Source: Peribolospora baueri
Lineage: Eukaryota; Basidiomycota; Peribolosporomycetes; Peribolosporales; Peribolosporaceae
NCBI GenBank assembly: GCA_029717555.1
Contig: JAMDHS010000069.1
Location: 25,001-89,000 of the forward strand
Reading direction: 5' to 3'
DNA length: 64,000 nucleotides
Shown here: piece by piece, positions 58,824-64,000 of the stretch
Layout of the letters: every line of letters starts with the position of its first letter
Numbering within the stretch: position 1 is the stretch's first letter
The notes under the pieces: model-generated
Database searches by the model: none
Seen by the model: only the letters and a program-made list of their open reading frames with translations
What the model was told of the DNA's origin: nothing
Position numbers and translations under genes: made by a program

Positions 58824-60467
58824 ATGAAGCTCCTCGCACCCTCTCTTCTCCCCTTCGTCCTCGCCGCCTTGGCCTCGTCCCCCGCCGACGCCGACGCCCG
58901 TCGCAGCCTCTCCGCCGCCGCTCGCCGCTCCCCGGCTCCCGTGGAGGCCATCGAGATCGAGATCGCTCCTCGTTCCGCCCACTCCGCCCTCGGCCGCTTC
59001 CATAACGTTACCTCCCCCGCCGTCGACGTGAGCCTCGCCGACGCCCACCAGGTCCGCGCCCGCCACCTCTTCCCCCAGCACAAGCGCGCCGCCGGCTGGA
59101 CGCTCAAGAAGAACTACACCGGCTCCGCGTTCTGGAACAGCTGGTACTACGGCACTGACAGCGGCGCCAACGGCGGCCTCGCTCAGTACATCGACCAAGC
59201 CGCCGCCGAGTCGATGGGCCTCCTCTACACGAACAGCAACGGCTCCGTCCACATTGGCGTAGAGACGACCAAGTCGGTGTCCAACCTCCGCAAGTCCACC
59301 GTGCTGTACTCCCACGATACCATCACCCCCGGCTCGCTCCTTCTGTTTGACGCCTCCCACATGCCCGTCGGATGCGGCACCTGGCCAGCCTTCTGGACCG
59401 TCGGCACCGGCAAGTCCTGGCCCCAGGGCGGCGAAATTGACATCATCGAAGGCGTCTCCGAGTTTACCCAAAACGCCATCAGCATCCACACCGCCGCCGG
59501 TTGCTCCATTCCTTCCTCCGGGTACTATTCCGCAACGTTTATGGATACGAACCCTTCGACAAAGACGAATTGCGATGCGGATAAGACGAACGATCAGGGA
59601 TGCGGCATGCGAGACTCTGACAAGTCTTCCTACGGTACCGCCTTTAACGCCCAAGGAGGAGGCGTATACGCGATGGAGTGGACGGCAGCCGGAATCAAGG
59701 TCTGGTTCTTCGGTCGTCATAGCATCCCCCAGGATATTAAGAACGGAAAGCCGAACCCCACCGGATGGGGCAAGCCGAGGATGGACTTTAGCTCGCAGAA
59801 TTGTAATATGTATAATGCGTTTTCGCCTCAGCAGGTGAGTGGGCGGCGAGTGCGAGCGAGTGGAGCGAGCGAGCACGAGGAGGGGTTTTCTGTCTTCTCT
59901 TCCAAACACTCGCAGTCTTCGTCTTCTGTCTTCTCTTCCAAACACTCATCCCCTCCCTATCCATACCCCTATCTGTCCGTCTCCTACAGCTCGTCATTAG
60001 CTCAAACCTCGGTGGCACTTGGCCCGAGGGCGTCTGGTCCGTCCCGGCACAGTATGGTGAGCAGAGTGGGCGATCGTGAGCGAGTCGAATTCGAATTCCC
60101 AGCTCACTCTGGCCACTCTTGCTTTTTCTTTCGCTCCTTTCCTTTCGCTTCGCTTTCCTTTCCTTTCGCTTTTCTTTCGCTTTCCTTTCGCTTTCCTTCC
60201 TCCTTCCGCTTTCTCCGGCCGTCCCCGTCACAGCAAACCAGAACAAGTCCTGCCAGGCCATCACCGGCACCTCGATCAACAACCACATCCTCTGTCAGTC
60301 CCATCTTTCCTTTCCCAACCACAGCCCGTCGTCCTGCCGTCCTGACATGCTTCCGTCTCCCTCCTTGGTCTCCTTCCTCTTTTGTCTCCCCCCCCGCAGA
60401 CAACGGCGCAGCTTTCAACGAGGCCCACTGGACCGTCAACTCCATCTCCATCTTCACCAACAACTAG
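58824..60467 (+). CDS. secreted GH16 glucanase
   Basis: Predicted to act on beta-1,3(4)-glucans of cell walls. Exons: 58824-59834, 59990-60056, 60234-60293, 60400-60467; 401 residues. MKLLAPSLLPFVLAALASS is a signal peptide. A propeptide-like stretch ends at a Kex2-type KR before AAGWTLKKNYTGSAFWNSW. The GH16 nucleophile/acid motif is intact (GGEIDIIEGV), preceded by CGTWPAFWTVG and followed by HTAAGC, GVYAMEWTAAGIKVWFF and NLGGTWPEGVW. Intron 2 (60057-60233) is rich in CTTTC repeats. Confidence 0.93.
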   Translation: MKLLAPSLLPFVLAALASSPADADARRSLSAAARRSPAPVEAIEIEIAPRSAHSALGRFHNVTSPAVDVSLADAHQVRARHLFPQHKRAAGWTLKKNYTGSAFWNSWYYGTDSGANGGLAQYIDQAAAESMGLLYTNSNGSVHIGVETTKSVSNLRKSTVLYSHDTITPGSLLLFDASHMPVGCGTWPAFWTVGTGKSWPQGGEIDIIEGVSEFTQNAISIHTAAGCSIPSSGYYSATFMDTNPSTKTNCDADKTNDQGCGMRDSDKSSYGTAFNAQGGGVYAMEWTAAGIKVWFFGRHSIPQDIKNGKPNPTGWGKPRMDFSSQNCNMYNAFSPQQVSGRRVRASGASEHEEGFSVFSSKHSQSSSSVFSSKHSSPPYPYPYLSVSYSSSLAQTSVALGPRASGPSRHSMVSRVGDRERVEFEFPAHSGHSCFFFRSFPFASLSFPFAFLSLSFRFPSSFRFLRPSPSQQTRTSPARPSPAPRSTTTSSVSPIFPFPTTARRPAVLTCFRLPPWSPSSFVSPPADNGAAFNEAHWTVNSISIFTNN

Positions 60468-61252
60468 GCATTCCTCCCGCTCCTCCCCCCTCTAGCCTCC
60501 TTCCTTCCCTTCCTTTACCGTACCGTACTTTACCGTACCGTATCGTACCGGACCGTACCGTACTCCTCCACCCAGTCCTCCTCCTTCGGTTTACTTCGGT
60601 TTCTATTTCGAATCGCATTCCCACCGATTCTTATTTCGTTCCCGTTCCTTCGTTCGTTCGCTCCTTCGTCCGTTCGTCCTCGTCGTGGGCTTGAGCAAGG
60701 TCATCGTCTTCGCCATCGCCATCGTATCGAGTCGTGTCGTGACGCTCGCTCGCCGAGGGGCAGCACCGTGTGTGGGTTTGTTTTTTGTTGTCCCACCGCG
60801 TCGTCGTCGTCCTGGCCGTCGGTGCCCGTGCCCCATGACGACGGCGCTCCGGGAGAGAGAGGGAACGACGCGTTGGGGCCGGGCCCGCTGGCTCGCTGGC
60901 CAGGCATTGGCTTCTCGGCGTTGAGCTTCGAGTGCACCCCACAGGCCGTTCTTTCCTTCCTTCCTTTCACTCGCTTCCGCGTCACCCCGACCCGTCCGTC
61001 CAACATCTGTCTGTCTGTCTGTCCTTCCGACTCTTAACAAACAGCAGACGCGAAAGAATGAACCCGAATGAATGAATAAATACGGCCAGGCGCGAGCCCG
61101 AGGCCGCGTACATGCTTTCCATCCATCCCTCCATACGCACGTCCATACATGCATACATACATACATACCTACATACATGACACCCGCAGGCTACCCATGC
61201 CGACATTCATTCAGCATTCAGCGATCCGCCATCCGCTCGCTCGCTCGCTTCT
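60468..61252. repeat. convergent intergenic region with GTACC and ATAC microsatellites
   Basis: Lies between the stop codons of GH16 and GH92. It has TACCG-type repeats at 60516-60564 and ATAC units at 61144-61179. No gene seen. Confidence 0.7.
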
Positions 61253-64000
61253 TCACAGCGTGCCGAGACTGACGCTCGGAGGAGGCTGGAAGCCCTTGTC
61301 CCACTGGACGGGCTCGGGGCCGACGTCAAACTCGAGCGTCGCACCCGAGGCGATCTCGTCGTGGTAGACGAACGTCCGGTTCAGGTTCTTGCCGTTCAGT
61401 TTGACCGAGCGCACGTAGAAGCTCGTCGGCGTTAGGTTGGCTGGAAAGGAGAGGGAGGGGCGTCAACCACGCCCGCGATCCTCCACCCTTGAACCCGACG
61501 GACCGACGGCGAGCGACACTCACGAGCGCGAATGTGCAGATAGACGGGACTGGCGTTCGTATTTTCCATCTGAGCCGTCAAGAGCCGGACATCCATCGAC
61601 TTGAAGAACGGCGAGGTGAGCAGGTAAATCGGCTGCTCAGTGACCGGGTAAAGGCTGTCCGATCGATCGGAAAAACGGGAATGCTCTCCGTCAATATGCG
61701 TGCCTCCTGCTATCGCGCTCGCAGGCGGATACCGTCCGCTCACCCCATAAAGTTCCATAGCATCCACGATTGCCTGAAAAAAGACAAAACGTTCAAACTC
61801 GAGTCAGCGGGCCCCGGTCCCCCTCCCCGTTCACGTCCCCAAACCCACATGGCTCCAGCGTCCGAGTTGCCCTGGCAACGATGGAGAGAAAAAAGCCGTG
61901 TGTCAGCCTTTCAGGAAGGGCTGAGAGGAGGAATGGATAGCAGATGAGAGAACCTCACCGGAATGCCGTTGGCCTTGTCATTGTAGAACATGTTGATGAT
62001 GCCCCTCGTCTGATTGACCGAGTGCCATTGGTATCCGGGGGCGTGGTTGTACAAGAATGGCGTCAAGAAGCTCTACATCGGCGATGCGGGTAGAAGGATG
62101 GGACGATCAGCCGTGCAATGGAAAAATGGCCGCCGGATAGCGTCCCAACTCACCGGCTCATTTCCTGGGTTCATGAGCGCCGATCCGGCCGTGTTGCCCG
62201 CTCCACCGCCACTACTGTAGCCTTGGACAAAGGAAGCATCCAATCGGCGGACAAACTCTTCAGGACCGCCCATCTGAACGTGAACAGAACGCGAAGGGAA
62301 CAAGACGCAGTGTCATCCATCCGCTCCACTGTGCCACGAGCGCGCATGAGTTGACTCACCTTCTTGATGAGGGAAGCGGTGTCGTGTGGGACGTTGAAGG
62401 AGTACCTGAGCACGAGATGAAGTGGGCATCGAGTGAGTCCACGACCACAGCGTCAAAAGGCGACAAGGCAAGCGTCGACGCACTCCCAGATCAGTGCCTC
62501 ATAACTGTTGGAGACGTGAGAATGGAGTTGAGCACAGTTCGCAGCACCACCTGGGCCATTCCTGTGCCAGTTGTGGAGGCCACTTACGTATCACTCGTCC
62601 ACTCGCACAAGCCACAGTTCGTAACGTTCACCGGCGGGCTGACCCCGTCCGGGCTGGTAAAGTTCCACTTGCCATCGGCGTCGCGAGGGCAAAGGAACCC
62701 ATTGAAGCTGCCGAGGCCAGGGAGAGTGGTACTCAAGTTTCCGTTCCACATGTCTGCCACGAGGAAGAAGCGGATGTCAGCCAAAAGAAACGCACGGAGA
62801 CGAGCGTAACCGTGCTCACTTTCCCATTGACTGTCGGTCCGAACGGGAGAACACAACGGTATCAATGAGGGAAGCCAAATCCGGAGAGTCTGCCAGTGTA
62901 CCAAATATGCCGGCTCACCCGGAGCGCTTGAGGTACTTTTGCGCATCGGCAGGCTTGCCCGTACGCTTAGCAACCTGATACAGGCCAAAGTCTGTCACCG
63001 GCGGTGGGAAAGAAAGAGACACCCGTCAGGGAAAGAAAGCGTGACAGCGACTGGCCGTCAAGCACGCAGGCGTGTCGCTTACCGTTCTGTGCGTACTCCA
63101 CGACCCTCGAGACGGACCTGCTGTGGTTCCGCGTGATCCATCCGACTGAAAATTTAGGATGGAGCGCCGGAGCGAGTTAATCTCTGGTCTGCCTTCCGAA
63201 CGAGGTAAAGGGGACCGTCCTTCTCACCGTTGATCCAGTCATCCAGCGCCACTCTACCCTCAAAGTCGCCACCGTCCCAAGACAGATAGTCGGGCGTGGG
63301 ATGGGGCTGGACCTCCGCGTCTTTGACCTGTGAGTTGACATTCGGTAGATGTCGAATGTGAGCTGTCCTGTCCGTCTATATTGGCAAGGATCGACGACCC
63401 CACCAAGGCCTTCCAACCGTCGTCCCAGTTGATGTTCTTGACCTTGTCAAAGCCCTTCACATAAGCATCTACCGAAGAGGTATGGAGGCGAGAGGGGAGC
63501 CGTTAGCGTGGAGAAGAAATCATATGACGAGATGAAGAAGCGCAAACACACCGGCAAGAGTGTTGTCAGCGTTGCTGCCGCCCTGGGTCATGCCGTTCGC
63601 GTTGCCGCTCCTTCCGTCGGGGAGGTATCCGTCATGGCGCCTGGGGACGAAAGAGACGCGAAGAAGGCGTGAGCGTCCTTGCCGACCGTGCTCAACAAAA
63701 ACGAAAAGGCCATGTCACTCCTCACCAAATGTCGATGAGAGATCGAACCATGTCGACGTAGCGAGGTGTTTGCAGGAGGCCGTACATAGGGGTAAGGCAC
63801 CGGAAGATGTCCCACACTGGGTTGCAAGGAGCGAAACAGTGAAAGGGATGTCAGTGCGGTCCAGCAAAAGCTAAGCTTCGTAGCCGCTCAGATATGGCTC
63901 ACTCGTATAAAAGTCGTCGTACGACGGCTCGTTGGTCTGCCATTTCGGGTTCTCGCCCGTCCTGTCCGACGGCAAGAGGCTGGTGTAATAGAGTCCTGGC
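61253..64000 (-). CDS. GH92 alpha-mannosidase, 5' end outside the window
   Basis: GH92 enzymes are exo-alpha-mannosidases, mostly alpha-1,2, that trim N-glycans or mannans. Seventeen exons are visible (minus): 63903 to beyond 64000, 63726-63816, 63552-63640, 63404-63468, 63228-63327, 63083-63145, 62919-62991, 62820-62830, 62588-62753, 62484-62504, 62360-62405, 62154-62273, 61959-62072, 61849-61871, 61744-61773, 61524-61654, 61253-61440. Motifs: FYTMWDIFR, RHDGYLPDGRSGNANGMTQG followed by GSNADNTLA, YEALIWEYSFNVPHD, ANGIPGNSDAGAMQSW, then LYPV, and the C-terminal sandwich FYVRSVKLNGKNL, SGATLEFDVG. The 11-nt exon 62820-62830 joins KRSG to NMWNGN in frame. The N-terminal part, and so any signal peptide, is not in the window. 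Confidence 0.93.

Overview
The window is nuclear DNA of a fungus, most likely a basidiomycete. It is gene-dense and GC-rich. Almost every gene is cut by many short introns (about 75-170 nt, mostly GTGAGT at the donor and CAG at the acceptor) and some exons are only 5-25 nt long. The identifiable proteins are fungal or general eukaryotic. A damaged 18S rRNA copy at the left edge has a basidiomycete-like V4 region. I could not fix the class or genus from sequence alone. All gene models are hand-spliced; every multi-exon model keeps frame across all junctions, but no transcript data were available.

Layout. 1-4.9 kb is an unusual, decayed zone. It holds an 18S rRNA pseudogene on the minus strand, split by a 1.13-kb insertion that carries an intact plus-strand gene for a small predicted secreted protein. 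After it come an AT-rich triple repeat, a relic of a class III alcohol dehydrogenase, and about 1.2 kb with nothing recognisable. 4.9-18 kb holds minus-strand genes: THI4 (thiamine thiazole synthase), GUF1 (mitochondrial EF4/LepA), an S/T-rich single-pass membrane protein and a monocarboxylate-type MFS transporter. 18.7-34.5 kb holds RAD16 (+), a 58-residue protein (-), a very large SSK1 response regulator (-) and PHA2 prephenate dehydratase (+). 35-48.5 kb holds ADN1 (LIM-binding transcription factor, -), IMP3 (+), TIM8 (+), GRC3 (-), SmE (-) and EAF7 (-). 48.8-64 kb is richer in enzymes: a GH85 endo-beta-N-acetylglucosaminidase (+), a secreted FAD-linked oxidase of the berberine-bridge type (-), GLO1 (+), a secreted GH16 glucanase (+) and a GH92 alpha-mannosidase (-) that runs off the right edge.

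How the genes relate. Most are unrelated housekeeping genes (rRNA processing: IMP3 and GRC3; splicing: SmE; mitochondria: GUF1 and TIM8; chromatin and repair: EAF7 and RAD16; osmostress signalling: SSK1; thiamine and phenylalanine synthesis: THI4 and PHA2). Several are divergent pairs that may share a promoter: MFS transporter/RAD16, SSK1/PHA2, ADN1/IMP3 and EAF7/GH85 (only 285 bp apart). GH85 and GH92 both act on N-glycans and lie within about 10 kb of each other, which may or may not be meaningful.

Most interesting points: the gene-bearing insertion in the 18S copy; prephenate dehydratase without its ACT domain; SSK1 of about 2,600 residues with what looks like a second, degenerate receiver domain; and micro-exons in THI4 (5 and 9 nt), GLO1 (9, 14 and 17 nt) and GH92 (11 nt).
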